The notes under the pieces: generated by a model | The model's database searches: none | Seen by the model: only the letters and a program-made list of their open reading frames with translations | What the model was told of the DNA's origin: nothing | Shown: positions 18,715 to 28,097 of the stretch, piece after piece | Position numbering within the stretch: position 1 is the stretch's first letter | How the letters are laid out: every line of letters starts with the position of its first letter | Assembly: GCF_000382065.1 (NCBI RefSeq) | Contig: NZ_KB907498.1 | Span: forward strand, 750,714 to 814,713 | From: Stenotrophomonas hibiscicola ATCC 19867 | Lineage (GTDB): Bacteria; Pseudomonadota; Gammaproteobacteria; Xanthomonadales; Xanthomonadaceae | Length of the DNA stretch: 64,000 bases | Reading direction: 5' to 3' | Program-made: the position numbers and the translations under genes

Positions 18715-19043
18715 GCGAGGCCTGGACCTTTGTCTGTGCCGGCGCCGAGCTGTTGCCGGGCGAAATGAAGAGTGTGTTCGACGAGGTGACCGGCACGCCG
18801 ATCGTGGTATTCAACCTCGACGGCGAGCTGTACGCCCTGGAAGACCAGTGCACGCATGAAGAGTTCGAGCTGTCCTCGGGCGAGTTCAACACCACCGAAG
18901 GCAGTGTGGAGTGCGTGCTGCACGGGGCGCGCTTCGACGTGCGGGACGGGCGCGCGCTGTGCGCGCCGGCCTACAGCCCTGTGCCCAAGTTTCCGGTGAA
19001 GCGCGAGCACGACGCCATCTGGACCCGCGACGACCGGGATTGA
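18711..19043 (+). CDS. Rieske [2Fe-2S] ferredoxin-like protein
   Basis: A 110-residue single-domain Rieske protein with both cluster-binding motifs: C47-T-H49 and C68-x2-H71 (CVLHGARFD). It is the soluble ferredoxin-type subunit seen with non-heme dioxygenase systems or as a nitrite-reductase small-subunit-like protein. No oxygenase is nearby, so its partner is unknown. It starts at a GTG overlapping the acetyltransferase stop. Confidence 0.9.
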   Translation: MSEAWTFVCAGAELLPGEMKSVFDEVTGTPIVVFNLDGELYALEDQCTHEEFELSSGEFNTTEGSVECVLHGARFDVRDGRALCAPAYSPVPKFPVKREHDAIWTRDDRD

Positions 19044-19091
19044 GGCGGCGCTCCGCCCGGAGAGATCATTCATGGGGCGCCCCGCCAGAGA

Positions 19092-19117
19092 GCATCAACC
19101 CATGGGGTGGATCTACC
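19092..19117. repeat. SMAG-like palindrome
   Basis: Imperfect inverted repeat catcaaccc / ggggtggat flanked on the reverse strand by GTAG, the layout of the SMAG repeat family described in S. maltophilia. Located between the Rieske gene and the first iron gene cluster. Confidence 0.6.
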
Positions 19118-19183
19118 GGAAGGCCATGAGGACCCTTCCAGGGCCCACCGTGGCGCCTCGGGGGGCCGCCACGCTCCGTACAT

Positions 19184-19206
19184 GCGAATCATTATCGTTG
19201 ATGTTA
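19184..19206 (+). promoter_or_regulatory. Fur-box-like site upstream of the fiu cluster
   Basis: The segment gcgaatcattatcgttgatg matches the Fur consensus hexamers (GATAAT / ATTATC) well on the reverse strand. It lies about 45-60 bp before the small protein gene that precedes the catecholate receptor. Iron-repressed expression of the downstream genes is the natural reading. Confidence 0.7.
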
Positions 19207-19246
19207 TTCTACGTAACATCTTCGTAACGACTCCGCCCCTCGCGCC

Positions 19247-19651
19247 ATGGCTTCGCCCGCGCCCACCGCCACGCTGTGCCAGCTTGCCCGTCAGGGGTGG
19301 CCGCTGCTTGTGGCCGTGCTGCTGACGCTGCTGCTGGGCTGGTCGGCACTGCACGAAGGACGCGACAACGGCCCTGCTGCCAACGGCTGGCAGGCACAGG
19401 CTGAAGATCTGCAGCAGGTCATGCCGATGCCGGCCCCGCCGGCGGACGAGTGCCCGCACCCTGCCGCGCCAGCACCGGAGCCGCCGCTGGATGGCGAGGG
19501 CACCACGCCCTGTACCGGACTGGCTCCGCCGCGCGCCGCCCTGGTCGTGCATGTTCCGCTGTGGCGCTCCAACGCCCTGCGCTGGCAGCTGCACGATCCC
19601 GCACTGCGGTTGAACCCCGGCCACGCACCGCCCGCACCGCACGCCAGCTGA
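19247..19651 (+). CDS. Small membrane-anchored, proline-rich protein preceding a TonB-dependent receptor
   Basis: 134 residues: about 17 residues, a single strong transmembrane helix (PLLVAVLLTLLLGWSAL), then a periplasmic-looking tail rich in Pro and Ala with two cysteines. No family is recognised. It sits directly behind a Fur-like site and ahead of the Fiu-type receptor. A similar kind of gene precedes the second receptor (23745-24146). It could be a short leader-like or iron-uptake accessory protein. Confidence 0.5.
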   Translation: MASPAPTATLCQLARQGWPLLVAVLLTLLLGWSALHEGRDNGPAANGWQAQAEDLQQVMPMPAPPADECPHPAAPAPEPPLDGEGTTPCTGLAPPRAALVVHVPLWRSNALRWQLHDPALRLNPGHAPPAPHAS

Positions 19652-19693
19652 GACGCCCTGCGGCTGTTGCCGTGCGTCTGACGTCATTCGCCC

Positions 19694-19721
19694 ATAGCCG
19701 AGCATCGGCTCGGCTCTACAG
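19694..19721. repeat. SMAG element (GTAGAGCCGAGC type)
   Basis: The palindrome atagccgagcatcggctcggctctac reads GTAGAGCCGAGC on the reverse strand. It belongs to the same subfamily as the element at 31560-31582. It lies between the small membrane protein gene and the receptor gene. Confidence 0.8.
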
Positions 19722-19799
19722 ACGAAGCCCTCCACGTGCCCACGCGCTGCCTGCGCTACGGCTCTCCCCCTTTCCCGATCCACGCCACGACCCATCGCC

Positions 19800-22106
19800 A
19801 TGACCTACATCACGTCCCGCAAGCACGCCCCGCGCGTTTCCCTGCTCGCCACCGCCACCCTGGCCGCGGGCTTCGCGCCGCTGGCTGCGCAGGCCGCCGA
19901 CAGCGCCGACGCCGGCTCCCGCAACGCCACTGAGCTGGACAAGGTGCAGGTGCGCGGCAGCTGGTTCAACCCGTCCTCGCCGAAGTTCACCGCCGAGCTG
20001 CTGGACACCCCGAAGTCAGTGTCGATCGTGCCGGAGAAGCTGATCGCCGAAACCGGTGCGACCAACCTGCAGGATGCGCTGCGCATGGTGCCGGGCATCA
20101 CCTTCGGTGCCGGCGAAGGCGGCAATCCGACCGGTGACCGCCCGTTCATCCGTGGCTTCGATTCGCAGAGCAACGTGTTCGTCGACGGCCTGCGCGACGT
20201 CGGCTCGCAGACCCGCGAGATCTTCGACCTGGAGCAGGTGGAAGTGGTCAAGGGCCCGAGCTCGGCCTACGGCGGCCGTGACTCCGGTGGTGGCAGCCTG
20301 AACCTGGTGAGCAAGACGCCGAAGCTGAAGAACGAGACCAGCGCCAGCATGGGCATCGGTACCGACAGCTACGCACGCGGCACCGTGGACGCCAACTACG
20401 TGCTGGGCGACGGCATCGCCGCCCGCCTGAACCTGATGAAGCACGAGTCGGACATCGCCGGCCGCGACGCCGCCAACGTCAGCCGCTGGGGCATCGCGCC
20501 GTCGATCGCGTTCGGCCTGAACGGCCCGGCGCAGCTGATCGCCAGCCACTACCACATGCAGAGCGATGACCTGCCCGATGCGGGTGGCTTCCCCTACAAC
20601 AATCCGTTCTCCAGCGGCCCGAACGTGGCCAGGAACGGTGATGGCCGCCCAGTGGTGCCGGACCGCAACAACTACTACGGCCTGGTCGACCGTGACTTCC
20701 AGCGCACCCGCGCCGACATCAGCACTCTGGACGCCAGCTACGACTTCGGTGGCCACAAGCTTCGCAACATCGCGCGCCTGGGCAACACCAGCAACGACTA
20801 CCTGTGGACCCAGCCGGACGACAGCAAGGGCAACCCCAACCTGTACGGCACCTTGTGGCGTCGCACCAACACCCGTGCGGTCGACGTCAAGAGCTTCGCC
20901 GACCAGCTGGGCCTGACCGGTGCGTTCCAGACCGGCGCGCTCAAGCACAGCTACAGCGCGGGCCTGGAGTACAGCGACGAGAAGATGACCCGTGGCAGCT
21001 ACCTGATGTCGCCGGGCACCGCCAATCCCCTTGAAAACAGCGCCAACAGCACTCGCTGCCAGGTGTCCGGCGCGACCACCGGCTACAACTGCACCGACTT
21101 CAACAATCCGAACCCGAACGATCCGTGGGCGGCCGGTCAGATCGTCTATCGCAGCGACAAGGCGCTTGACGTCGAGCAGCGCACCAGGACCACCTCGGCC
21201 TACGTGTTCGACACCATCGAGCTCAATGAGCAGTGGATGATCAACCTCGGCCTGCGCTACGACGACTTCCGTACCACCCTGACCACGCCGGTGGCCGGCA
21301 AGGCACCGACCCGCGTGCGCAACAGCAACGACTTCCTGAACTACCAGGCCGGCGTCGTGTTCAAGCCGGCCACCAACGGCAGCATCTACCTGTCCTGGGG
21401 CACCTCCTCGACCCCGCCGGGCATGGACGGTGGTGACGGTTCGGACGGCCTGAGCGCGGCCGTTGCCGACCTCAAGCCGCAGGACACGAAGAACCTCGAA
21501 CTGGGCACCAAGTGGGACCTGCTGGACAACCGCCTGAACCTGACTGCTGCGATCTTCCACACCGTGATGAACAACGCGCGCGTGACCGTCGACAACGGCA
21601 CCAGCCAGAACGCCGGCAAGAAAGAGATCAACGGTTTCGAGCTGGGCTTCAACGGCCAGTTGACCGACGCCTGGAGCCTGTACGGCGGCTACACCTACCT
21701 CGATTCCGAGCTGAAGGACAATGGCTTTGTCTGTGGCGCACCGGTGGGCCGCACCTGCCCGTCCAACGTCTACGTGCCGTCGCCGAACAACGGCAACGTG
21801 TTCCCGAACACCGCCAAGCACAGCGCCAACCTGTGGACCACCTACCGCTTCCCGATCGGCCTGACCATCGGCGCTGGCGCGTTCTACTCGGACAAGCAGT
21901 ACGGTGATGTGGCCAACACCAAGTGGATTGCCAGCTACACCCGCTTCGACGGGATGGCCAGCTACGCGATCCAGGACAACATCAGCCTGCAGCTCAACGT
22001 GCAGAACCTGACCGACAAGACCTACTTCACCAAGGCCTATGCCTCGCACTACGCGAGCATCGCCCCGGGTCGCTCGGCCACCCTGGCACTGAACGTGAAG
22101 TTCTGA
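19800..22106 (+). CDS. fiu: Catecholate siderophore TonB-dependent receptor, Fiu/PiuA-like
   Basis: A 768-residue outer-membrane receptor. A signal peptide of about 33 residues is followed by a TonB-box-like ELDKVQV and a plug domain (ALRMVPGITFGAGEGGNPTGD, VDGLRDVGSQTRE, EQVEVVKGPSSAYGGRDSGG). A 22-strand barrel follows, ending in Phe (LALNVKF), the usual outer-membrane assembly signal. The plug matches the Fiu branch, which takes up linear or monomeric catecholate iron and is an entry route for catechol cephalosporins. The piuC homolog downstream supports the assignment. It is probably Fur-regulated through the site near 19190. Confidence 0.9.
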   Translation: MTYITSRKHAPRVSLLATATLAAGFAPLAAQAADSADAGSRNATELDKVQVRGSWFNPSSPKFTAELLDTPKSVSIVPEKLIAETGATNLQDALRMVPGITFGAGEGGNPTGDRPFIRGFDSQSNVFVDGLRDVGSQTREIFDLEQVEVVKGPSSAYGGRDSGGGSLNLVSKTPKLKNETSASMGIGTDSYARGTVDANYVLGDGIAARLNLMKHESDIAGRDAANVSRWGIAPSIAFGLNGPAQLIASHYHMQSDDLPDAGGFPYNNPFSSGPNVARNGDGRPVVPDRNNYYGLVDRDFQRTRADISTLDASYDFGGHKLRNIARLGNTSNDYLWTQPDDSKGNPNLYGTLWRRTNTRAVDVKSFADQLGLTGAFQTGALKHSYSAGLEYSDEKMTRGSYLMSPGTANPLENSANSTRCQVSGATTGYNCTDFNNPNPNDPWAAGQIVYRSDKALDVEQRTRTTSAYVFDTIELNEQWMINLGLRYDDFRTTLTTPVAGKAPTRVRNSNDFLNYQAGVVFKPATNGSIYLSWGTSSTPPGMDGGDGSDGLSAAVADLKPQDTKNLELGTKWDLLDNRLNLTAAIFHTVMNNARVTVDNGTSQNAGKKEINGFELGFNGQLTDAWSLYGGYTYLDSELKDNGFVCGAPVGRTCPSNVYVPSPNNGNVFPNTAKHSANLWTTYRFPIGLTIGAGAFYSDKQYGDVANTKWIASYTRFDGMASYAIQDNISLQLNVQNLTDKTYFTKAYASHYASIAPGRSATLALNVKF

Positions 22107-22123
22107 TGTAGCTTCGCTCCACC

Positions 22124-22155
22124 ACGGCGGCAGGCGCTCCTGCCGCCGTTTTTGT
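22124..22155 (+). terminator. Rho-independent terminator after fiu
   Basis: Stem acggcggcag / ctgccgccgt with a six-base loop, followed by a run of five T. It lies 18 nt after the receptor stop, so the downstream Sel1-piuC genes may be partly uncoupled from the receptor. Confidence 0.88.
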
Positions 22156-22174
22156 TTCCGGCGATACTCACCTC

Positions 22175-22894
22175 ATGGCAACCCGTACCCCCATCGACAG
22201 CGATGCCCTGGCCGAGCTGCTGCAGCACGATCCGCAGGCGGCCTTCGCGCATGTGCGCGACGCCGCGCGGGCCGGACAGGTCGAGGCACAGCTGCTGCTC
22301 GCGCAGATGCACATGGAAGGCAAGGGCACCGTACAGGACGCCTCGGCGGCGCTGCTCTGGTACGAAACCGCCGCCAACAACGGCGCGCCGATGGCGATGA
22401 ACATGCTCGGCCGCTGCCATGAGCTGGGCCAAGGCACCACGGCCAATCCGGCACTGGCCGCAGTCTGGTACCGGCGCGCGGCCGACACCGGGCTGGACTG
22501 GGGCCTGTACAACCTGGCCAACCTGCTGGCCACCGGCCGCGGCGTGACCCAGGACCGCGCGCAGGCACTGGCCCTGTATACCCGTGCCGCACACCTGGGC
22601 CATGCCAAATCGATGAACCTGTTGGCCCGCCACCTCGAAGACGGCCTGGAGATCGAGCGCGATCCGCAGGCCGCCCTGGGCTGGTACCAGCGCGCGGCCG
22701 AGGCCGGTGATTTCCGCGGCCAGGCCAACTACGCCTCGATTCTGCTGCAGGCCGGCCAGGTCGAGCAGGCCGTGCACTGGCTGCAGCTGGCGCTGGCGCA
22801 CGGCAGCCCGGCGTTCATGGCGCACATCGTGCCGGAACTGGCCGCGTCGCCGTATCCGCAGGTGCGCGCCCTGGCCGCAACGCCGTCCCTCTGA
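22175..22894 (+). CDS. Sel1-repeat (TPR-like) protein of the piu locus
   Basis: 239 residues made of about five Sel1-like helical repeats (examples [19 protein letters not shown] and [19 protein letters not shown]). There is no signal peptide. Such repeats mediate protein-protein contact. In Pseudomonas and relatives a Sel1/TPR gene lies between the PiuA/Fiu-type receptor and piuC, as here. Its partner is not known. It ends 10 nt before piuC and is probably co-translated with it. Confidence 0.87.
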   Translation: MATRTPIDSDALAELLQHDPQAAFAHVRDAARAGQVEAQLLLAQMHMEGKGTVQDASAALLWYETAANNGAPMAMNMLGRCHELGQGTTANPALAAVWYRRAADTGLDWGLYNLANLLATGRGVTQDRAQALALYTRAAHLGHAKSMNLLARHLEDGLEIERDPQAALGWYQRAAEAGDFRGQANYASILLQAGQVEQAVHWLQLALAHGSPAFMAHIVPELAASPYPQVRALAATPSL

Positions 22895-22904
22895 GGAGTC
22901 CCGC

Positions 22905-23582
22905 ATGCTGCTGCACATCCCCGACATTCTCAGCACCGACCAGGTGGCCGACTTTCGCCGCCGACTGGATGCCGCCGACTGGACCGATGGCCGCGAGACC
23001 GTCGGCCATCTGGGCGCGCAGGCCAAGCACAACCAGCAGCTGCCCGAGGCCTCGCCGCTGCGCCGCGAGCTGGGCGAGATCATCCTTGTCGCGCTGGCGC
23101 GTCACCCGCTGTTCTTCAGCGCGGCGCTGCCGCTGAAATACCTGCCGCCACGCTTCAACCGCTACAGCGGTGGCGGCACCTATGGTTTCCACGTCGACGG
23201 CGCGGTGATGAACCTGGCCAACGGCGAACAGCTGCGTTCGGACATCTCCTGCACCCTGTTCCTGTCCGCGCCGGATGAGTACGAGGGCGGCGAACTGATC
23301 ATCAGCGATACCTACGGCGAGCATGAAGTGAAGCTGCCCGCTGGCGACCTGATCGTGTACCCGTCCAGCAGCCTGCACCAGGTGCGGCCGGTCACCCGAG
23401 GTGCGCGCGTGGCCTCGTTCTTCTGGGTACAGAGCATGGTCCGCGACGATGTGCAGCGCCGCCTGCTGTGGGAAATGGACGGCTCGATCGAGCGCCTGCG
23501 GCAGACCGGCGGCGACGCCGAGGCGATCCTGCAGCTGACCGGCGTGTACCACAACCTGCTGCGGCGCTGGAGCGAAGTCTGA
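22905..23582 (+). CDS. piuC: Fe(II)/2-oxoglutarate-dependent hydroxylase PiuC (YbiX family)
   Basis: 225 residues of the PKHD-type hydroxylase family. The facial triad is visible as H96-x-D98 (GFHVDGAV) and distal H158 (SSSLHQV), with the 2-oxoglutarate Arg near R168. The ATG at 22905 is preceded by GAGGAG. PiuC/YbiX is consistently linked to catecholate receptors and may modify siderophore or iron-linked substrates; the substrate is not established. Part of the fiu-Sel1-piuC set. Confidence 0.93.
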   Translation: MLLHIPDILSTDQVADFRRRLDAADWTDGRETVGHLGAQAKHNQQLPEASPLRRELGEIILVALARHPLFFSAALPLKYLPPRFNRYSGGGTYGFHVDGAVMNLANGEQLRSDISCTLFLSAPDEYEGGELIISDTYGEHEVKLPAGDLIVYPSSSLHQVRPVTRGARVASFFWVQSMVRDDVQRRLLWEMDGSIERLRQTGGDAEAILQLTGVYHNLLRRWSEV

Positions 23583-23609
23583 GCCTTGCCGGGCCGGCCT
23601 GCGACATTT

Positions 23610-23650
23610 TGGAAATCATTCTCATTTGCAACGGCTAACGGCTCTCATTA
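23610..23650 (+). promoter_or_regulatory. Fur-box-like sites upstream of the second receptor
   Basis: The stretch ggaaatcattctcatttgc is a strong Fur-type match (reverse AATGAGAATGATTT). A second partial copy (ctcattacaatc) follows about 30 bp on. They sit just after piuC and before the small protein and receptor genes, as expected for an iron-repressed promoter. Confidence 0.78.
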
Positions 23651-23744
23651 CAATCACGCCCCGTTGATGCCGGCCGCTGCCGGCAGCCCCAGGGGACCCC
23701 GCTTGCTGCGCCCGCTTCGCCCTCGCCCACTCATCCACCGCAAG

Positions 23745-24146
23745 ATGGGCACCGCCATGCGTGGCCAGCGTCCTGCGCTGACCAGCCTGCTGGCGTGGGT
23801 CGCGATGCTGGCCTTGCTGCTGGGCACCCTGCCACTGCTGCCACACGGGCAAGCCGGAATGGCCGTGCAGATGCCGCTGGAAGAACGCGGTGGCGAAGCG
23901 CCCCTGCAGGAAGAGGCCCCGGCCAAGCTGCGTCGCTGTGCTGCAGCTCCGGTGAAATCAGCCGAGAAGGCTCCCCCGCCGCTGCTGCTGGCGAGCCAGT
24001 GGCTGCGCACCGAGCTTGAACTCGTACCCGCCACGCCGGCCATGCCCGGCGTGCGCGCGGACTGGCCGCTGGCCGCTCCGGACACGCCCTGGGCCGATGC
24101 GCCCGGGCGCCGCCAGCAACGCGGCCAGGCGCCGCCGCTGGCCTGA
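23745..24146 (+). CDS. Small membrane-anchored protein preceding a TonB-dependent receptor
   Basis: About 133 residues: a short N-terminus, one transmembrane helix (LLAWVAMLALLLGTLPLL), then a Pro/Ala/Glu-rich tail. Start choice is uncertain between ATG at 23745 and 23757; upstream in-frame sequence overlaps the Fur sites. The layout mirrors 19247-19651: Fur-like site, one-helix Pro-rich protein, receptor. Sequence similarity between the two is weak. Function unknown. Confidence 0.5.
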   Translation: MGTAMRGQRPALTSLLAWVAMLALLLGTLPLLPHGQAGMAVQMPLEERGGEAPLQEEAPAKLRRCAAAPVKSAEKAPPPLLLASQWLRTELELVPATPAMPGVRADWPLAAPDTPWADAPGRRQQRGQAPPLA

Positions 24147-24291
24147 TCCACGGCCCCGCGTGACCGCCTGCGCGGTCGTGCCCGCGCGCCGCCGCCTGCT
24201 TCATCCCTGCCGCCCCTGAGCGGGCCTTCCGTGCCTGCCGCGCCGTTCGCGCGTGGCATCGCACCACCCTGCATCCTCCGAGGTTACTGCC

Positions 24292-26712
24292 ATGGCCCAG
24301 CGCCATCGTGTCCGTTCGTCCCTGTCCCGTAGCCTGCTGACCAGCGCCGTGCTGGCGGCCATGACCGCCCCTGCCTTCGCCCACGGTGACGCTTCCGGCA
24401 CGCCACAGACGCTGGACAAGGTGGTGGTCACCGCCTCCGGCTTCGAGCAGAAGGTGGTCGATGCGCCGGCCAGCATCAGCGTGGTCAGTCGCGAAGAACT
24501 CAGCAAGCGCCCCTACACCAACCTGGTCGACGCGCTGCGCGACGTCGAAGGCATCGACGTCGGCCTGGAGGCCACCGACAAGAACGGCCGCGCCACCATC
24601 TCCATGCGCGGCCTGCCGTCCGAATACACCCTGGTGCTGATCGACGGCCGCCGCCAGAGCAATGTCGGCCAGCTGTATCCGAACAACTTCGGTGGCGGCC
24701 AGTTCGCCTACTTGCCGCCGCTGGACGCGATCGAACGCATCGAAGTCGTGCGCGGCCCGATGTCCACGCTGTACGGCTCGGACGCGATGGGCGGCGTGAT
24801 CAACATCATCACCCGACGCAACCAGGACCGCTGGCACGGCGCCGTGACCCAGGGCTTCACCGTGCAGCAGGATGACCAGTTCGGTGATGCGCGCACCACC
24901 GACCTTTACTTGAGCGGCCCGCTGCTGAAGGACCGCCTCAGCCTGGCGGTGCGCGGCAGCTACTACGACGCCAAGGCCTCCAACCCGGAGTGGGATGCAC
25001 TGACCCTGCCCGACGGCAGCCTGTGGGAGCGCAGCATCGGCTTCGGCGGCGGTGGCAAGTCGGTGGCCAACACCAACTGGAATACCGGCGTGCGCCTGGA
25101 CTTCCGGGTCAACGATGACCACGAACTGTGGCTGGACTACGACGTGTCGCGGCAGAAGTACGACAACAGCGAAGGCCAGACCGGCACGCTGGACAGCCTG
25201 GCCAGCCTGTGGCGCGTCGGCAATGCGGTCATCCCCAACCCGAACGGCAGCGGCACCGTCACCCGCCGCGTGGTGCAGCCGCGCGTGGGCTACACCGCCT
25301 ACCAGCGCTATGAGCGTGACCAGGTATCGCTGACCCACCAGGGCCGCTACAGCTTCGGCACCTGGCAGACCTCACTGACCCACAGCAAGAGCAGCAACCT
25401 GGGTCGTTCGCTGCCGCTGACCCTGGACGAGCGCGCCAACCTGCAGACGCTGTGGAATGACGTCTGCCGTCGTACCGGTGCTGCCAACAACTGCGCGGCC
25501 GGCCGTGGCAATGCGCTGACTGCGCTCAATCCCAGCGAGATGGCGCGCCTGCAGGCGTTCCTGCCGCGTCCGCTGCGCACCATGGAACTGGAAGGCTACG
25601 TGCTTGACACGATGCTCGACCTGGACTTCGGCGCGCACACGCTGACCGTTGGCGGCCAGTACAACGACACCGACATGATCGATGGCGTGTTCGGCATGGA
25701 TGGCGCCGGCTACCGCAGCAACACCAAGCAGAAGCACCGCATGTGGGCGCTGTTCGCCGAGGACAACTGGGCGCTGACCGATACCCTCACCGCTACCTTC
25801 GGCCTGCGCTACGACGACCACAACGTGTTCGGCAGCCATGTCAGCCCGCGCGGCTACCTTGTGTGGAACGCCAGCGATGCGTGGACCTTCAAGGGCGGCG
25901 TCAGCACCGGCTACAAGACCCCGCGACCGGACCAGCTGTTCCCGGGCATCACCGGCTTCGGTGGCCAGGGCGTGCTGCCACTGGTCGGTTCGCCGAACCT
26001 CAAGCCTGAAACCAGCACCAACTACGAGCTGGCCGCCTACTACGAGGGCCAACGCTGGGGCTTCAACGTCACTGGCTTCTTCAACACGTTCGAAGACAAG
26101 ATCGCCAGTGGTGGCACCTTCCCGAACTGCGAAGTAGCCCGCGCCGGCAGCGGCTACTGCGTGGACATCGGCCCGGGCTGGGCCGCACTGGGCTACAGCA
26201 CCTTCACCCAGAGCGTGAACATCGACAAGGCTGAAACGCGGGGTGCCGAACTGGCCGCCCACGTCGACCTGCTCGACACCCTGCAGCTGCGCGGCAACTA
26301 CACCTGGACCAGGAGCGAGCAGACCAGTGGCGCACAGAAGGGGCTGCCGATCAGCGGCACCATGCCGGCAAAACACATGGCCAACGCCAGCCTCAACTGG
26401 CAGGTCAACGAAGCGGTCAGCCTGTCGCTGATCGGCGAGGGCCGCTACGACCGCTACCGCGACACGCTGCTGGACGCCAACGGCGCCAGCCACACCCGCT
26501 ACTACGAGGACTACACGATCTTCCATCTCGGTGGCAGCTGGAAGGCCACGCCCTGGCTGACGGTGAACGCACGGGTCAACAACCTGCTCGACAAGGATTT
26601 CGTCTCGCAGTCGTGCCTGTTGATCAGCCAGAGCGAATTCAACTGCGTGGACGACTACGCGACCAAGGACCAGCGCCGCAGCTACTGGATTTCGTTGAAC
26701 GCGAAGTTCTGA
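24292..26712 (+). CDS. TonB-dependent receptor, CirA/PirA-like
   Basis: 806 residues from the ATG preceded by GAGG; an earlier frame start lacks a signal. Signal peptide to about residue 31, TonB-box-like TLDKVVVTAS, plug with DALRDVEGIDV and PLDAIERIEVVRGPMSTLYG plus SDAMGGVINIITRR, then a barrel ending in LNAKF. The plug type is that of CirA/PirA/BfrD catecholate siderophore or colicin I receptors. Two Cys pairs in surface loops (DVCRRTGAANNCAAGRG; NCEVARAGSGYC) probably form disulfides. Fur-like control is suggested by the upstream sites. Confidence 0.88.
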   Translation: MAQRHRVRSSLSRSLLTSAVLAAMTAPAFAHGDASGTPQTLDKVVVTASGFEQKVVDAPASISVVSREELSKRPYTNLVDALRDVEGIDVGLEATDKNGRATISMRGLPSEYTLVLIDGRRQSNVGQLYPNNFGGGQFAYLPPLDAIERIEVVRGPMSTLYGSDAMGGVINIITRRNQDRWHGAVTQGFTVQQDDQFGDARTTDLYLSGPLLKDRLSLAVRGSYYDAKASNPEWDALTLPDGSLWERSIGFGGGGKSVANTNWNTGVRLDFRVNDDHELWLDYDVSRQKYDNSEGQTGTLDSLASLWRVGNAVIPNPNGSGTVTRRVVQPRVGYTAYQRYERDQVSLTHQGRYSFGTWQTSLTHSKSSNLGRSLPLTLDERANLQTLWNDVCRRTGAANNCAAGRGNALTALNPSEMARLQAFLPRPLRTMELEGYVLDTMLDLDFGAHTLTVGGQYNDTDMIDGVFGMDGAGYRSNTKQKHRMWALFAEDNWALTDTLTATFGLRYDDHNVFGSHVSPRGYLVWNASDAWTFKGGVSTGYKTPRPDQLFPGITGFGGQGVLPLVGSPNLKPETSTNYELAAYYEGQRWGFNVTGFFNTFEDKIASGGTFPNCEVARAGSGYCVDIGPGWAALGYSTFTQSVNIDKAETRGAELAAHVDLLDTLQLRGNYTWTRSEQTSGAQKGLPISGTMPAKHMANASLNWQVNEAVSLSLIGEGRYDRYRDTLLDANGASHTRYYEDYTIFHLGGSWKATPWLTVNARVNNLLDKDFVSQSCLLISQSEFNCVDDYATKDQRRSYWISLNAKF

Positions 26713-26725
26713 CCGCCACGCACCG

Positions 26726-26748
26726 GTAGTGCCGGCCGCTGGCCGGCA
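26726..26748. repeat. SMAG element (GTAGTGCCGGCC type)
   Basis: Palindrome gtagtgccggccgctggccg followed by gca, a SMAG variant also found at 56625 and 59520. It lies just downstream of the receptor gene, a typical REP position. Confidence 0.8.
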
Positions 26749-26779
26749 ATCGCGCTCCAGCGATACAGAACGACACGCA

Positions 26780-26803
26780 ATTGCGAGCTATTCTCATCAA
26801 TGA
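26780..26803 (+). promoter_or_regulatory. Fur-box-like site upstream of the PepSY/ApbE operon
   Basis: The segment attgcgagctattctcatc contains the GAGAATAG / CTATTCTC core typical of Fur sites, about 40-60 bp before the PepSY gene. It links this redox operon to iron control together with the receptors. Confidence 0.65.
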
Positions 26804-26839
26804 TGTAATGGGCAGTCCCCGTCCGCCTCGAACCGTGCC

Positions 26840-27478
26840 GTGAGCCGTCCTGCCTCTTCCACCGTGCAGCAGCAACAGAACCGTGGCTTCTGGCTGCGGA
26901 CGCTGCACCAGTGGCACTGGATCAGCTCGGCGGTGTGCCTGATCGGCATGCTGCTGTTCGCGGTGACCGGCCTGACCCTCAACCATGCAGCGAAGATCGA
27001 GGCCAAGCCCGAGGTGCAGAACCAGCATCTGGAGCTGCCGGCCGAACTGCTGGGCCAACTGGGCACGCGCGAGGACGGCAACGCACCGATTCCGCGCCCG
27101 GCCCGGCAATGGCTGGACACGCAGCTGGGCATCGCCATTGGTGGACGCCCGGCCGAGTGGTCGACCGAGGAGATCTACCTGTCGCTGCCGCGCCCCGGTG
27201 GCGACGCCTGGCTGAGCATCGACCGCAAGACCGGCGCGGTGGAATACGAATCGACCTCGCGCGGCGCGGTGTCCTACCTCAACGACCTGCACAAGGGCCG
27301 TAACGCGGGCCCGGCGTGGGGCTGGTTCCTGGACCTGTTCGCCGTGGCCTGCCTGGTGTTCTGCATCACCGGCCTGTTCCTGCTGCACCTGCATGCGCGG
27401 CAGCGGCGCATGACCTGGCCGCTGGTCGGCCTCGGTCTGATGATCCCGCTGCTGATCGCCCTGCTGCTGATCCACTGA
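26840..27478 (+). CDS. PepSY-associated transmembrane protein
   Basis: 212 residues with three clear membrane helices: about 30-48 ([20 protein letters not shown]), 160-178 ([19 protein letters not shown]) and 191-210. A periplasmic PepSY-like part lies between them ([14 protein letters not shown]). The start is GTG. It is the first gene of an operon with DUF2271, DUF4198, ApbE and a diflavin reductase. In such clusters PepSY membrane proteins are thought to carry electrons across the inner membrane to periplasmic acceptors, for example ferric siderophores. Confidence 0.85.
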   Translation: MSRPASSTVQQQQNRGFWLRTLHQWHWISSAVCLIGMLLFAVTGLTLNHAAKIEAKPEVQNQHLELPAELLGQLGTREDGNAPIPRPARQWLDTQLGIAIGGRPAEWSTEEIYLSLPRPGGDAWLSIDRKTGAVEYESTSRGAVSYLNDLHKGRNAGPAWGWFLDLFAVACLVFCITGLFLLHLHARQRRMTWPLVGLGLMIPLLIALLLIH

Positions 27479-27504
27479 CTTTCCTTCGTTTCCGGAGCCG
27501 CCCC

Positions 27505-28023
27505 ATGCGCGTCACCCTGACCATCGCCCTCAGCGGCCTGCTGGCCACCTCGCCGGCCTATGCCACCACCCTCGACATCAACGTCGAAGTGCCCAAGCTC
27601 AACGTGGCCGAGTACCACCGCCCGTACGTGGCAGTGTGGCTGGAAGGCGCCGACCAGAAGGTCGCGGCCAATCTGTCGGTCTGGTACCAGCAGACCAGCA
27701 ACAGCGAAGGCCACGGCACCAAGTGGCTGCCCGACCTGCGCCAGTGGTGGCGCAAGAGCGGCCGCACCCTGCAGGTGCCGGTGGACGGCGTGACCGGCCC
27801 GACCCGCCCCGCCGGCAAGCACGCGCTGTCGTTCAACGACAAGCAGCCGGCACTGAAGCAGCTGGCCCCGGGCAACTACACCCTGGTGGTGGAAGCGGTG
27901 CGCGAAGTCGGCGGCCGTGAACTGCTGAAGATCCCCTTTGCCTGGCCGGCCACCGCCGCGCAGAACGGCAAGGCGCAGGGCGCCACCGAACTGGGCCAGG
28001 TCACCCTGTCCGTCAAACCCTGA
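27505..28023 (+). CDS. DUF2271 domain periplasmic protein
   Basis: 172 residues with a signal peptide (about 1-21, SPAYA cleavage) and a DUF2271 domain (VPKLNVAEYHRPYVAVWLE, VWYQQTSNSEGHGTKWLPDL, LRQWWRKSG). Molecular function is not established. The family is strongly linked to PepSY and ApbE genes, as here. It starts 26 nt after the PepSY gene. Confidence 0.9.
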   Translation: MRVTLTIALSGLLATSPAYATTLDINVEVPKLNVAEYHRPYVAVWLEGADQKVAANLSVWYQQTSNSEGHGTKWLPDLRQWWRKSGRTLQVPVDGVTGPTRPAGKHALSFNDKQPALKQLAPGNYTLVVEAVREVGGRELLKIPFAWPATAAQNGKAQGATELGQVTLSVKP

Positions 28024-28033
28024 GAGGGGACGG

Positions 28034-28056
28034 AGGGGATTAAGTCGTAATCCCCT
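28034..28056 (+). other. Intra-operon hairpin between DUF2271 and DUF4198 genes
   Basis: A perfect 9-bp stem aggggatta / taatcccct with loop agtcg, 11 nt after the DUF2271 stop. There is no clean T run, so it is more likely an mRNA-stability or attenuator-type structure than a full terminator. Confidence 0.5.
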
Positions 28057-28097
28057 TCTCCTTGCCGCATCACCCCGCATCCACTGGAGTCCTCCGC

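Noticed and set aside
27220..27260. ApbE flavinylation motif in the PepSY protein (DRKTGAV)
   Set aside because: The last position should be Ser or Thr and is Val. The stretch is a normal PepSY motif.
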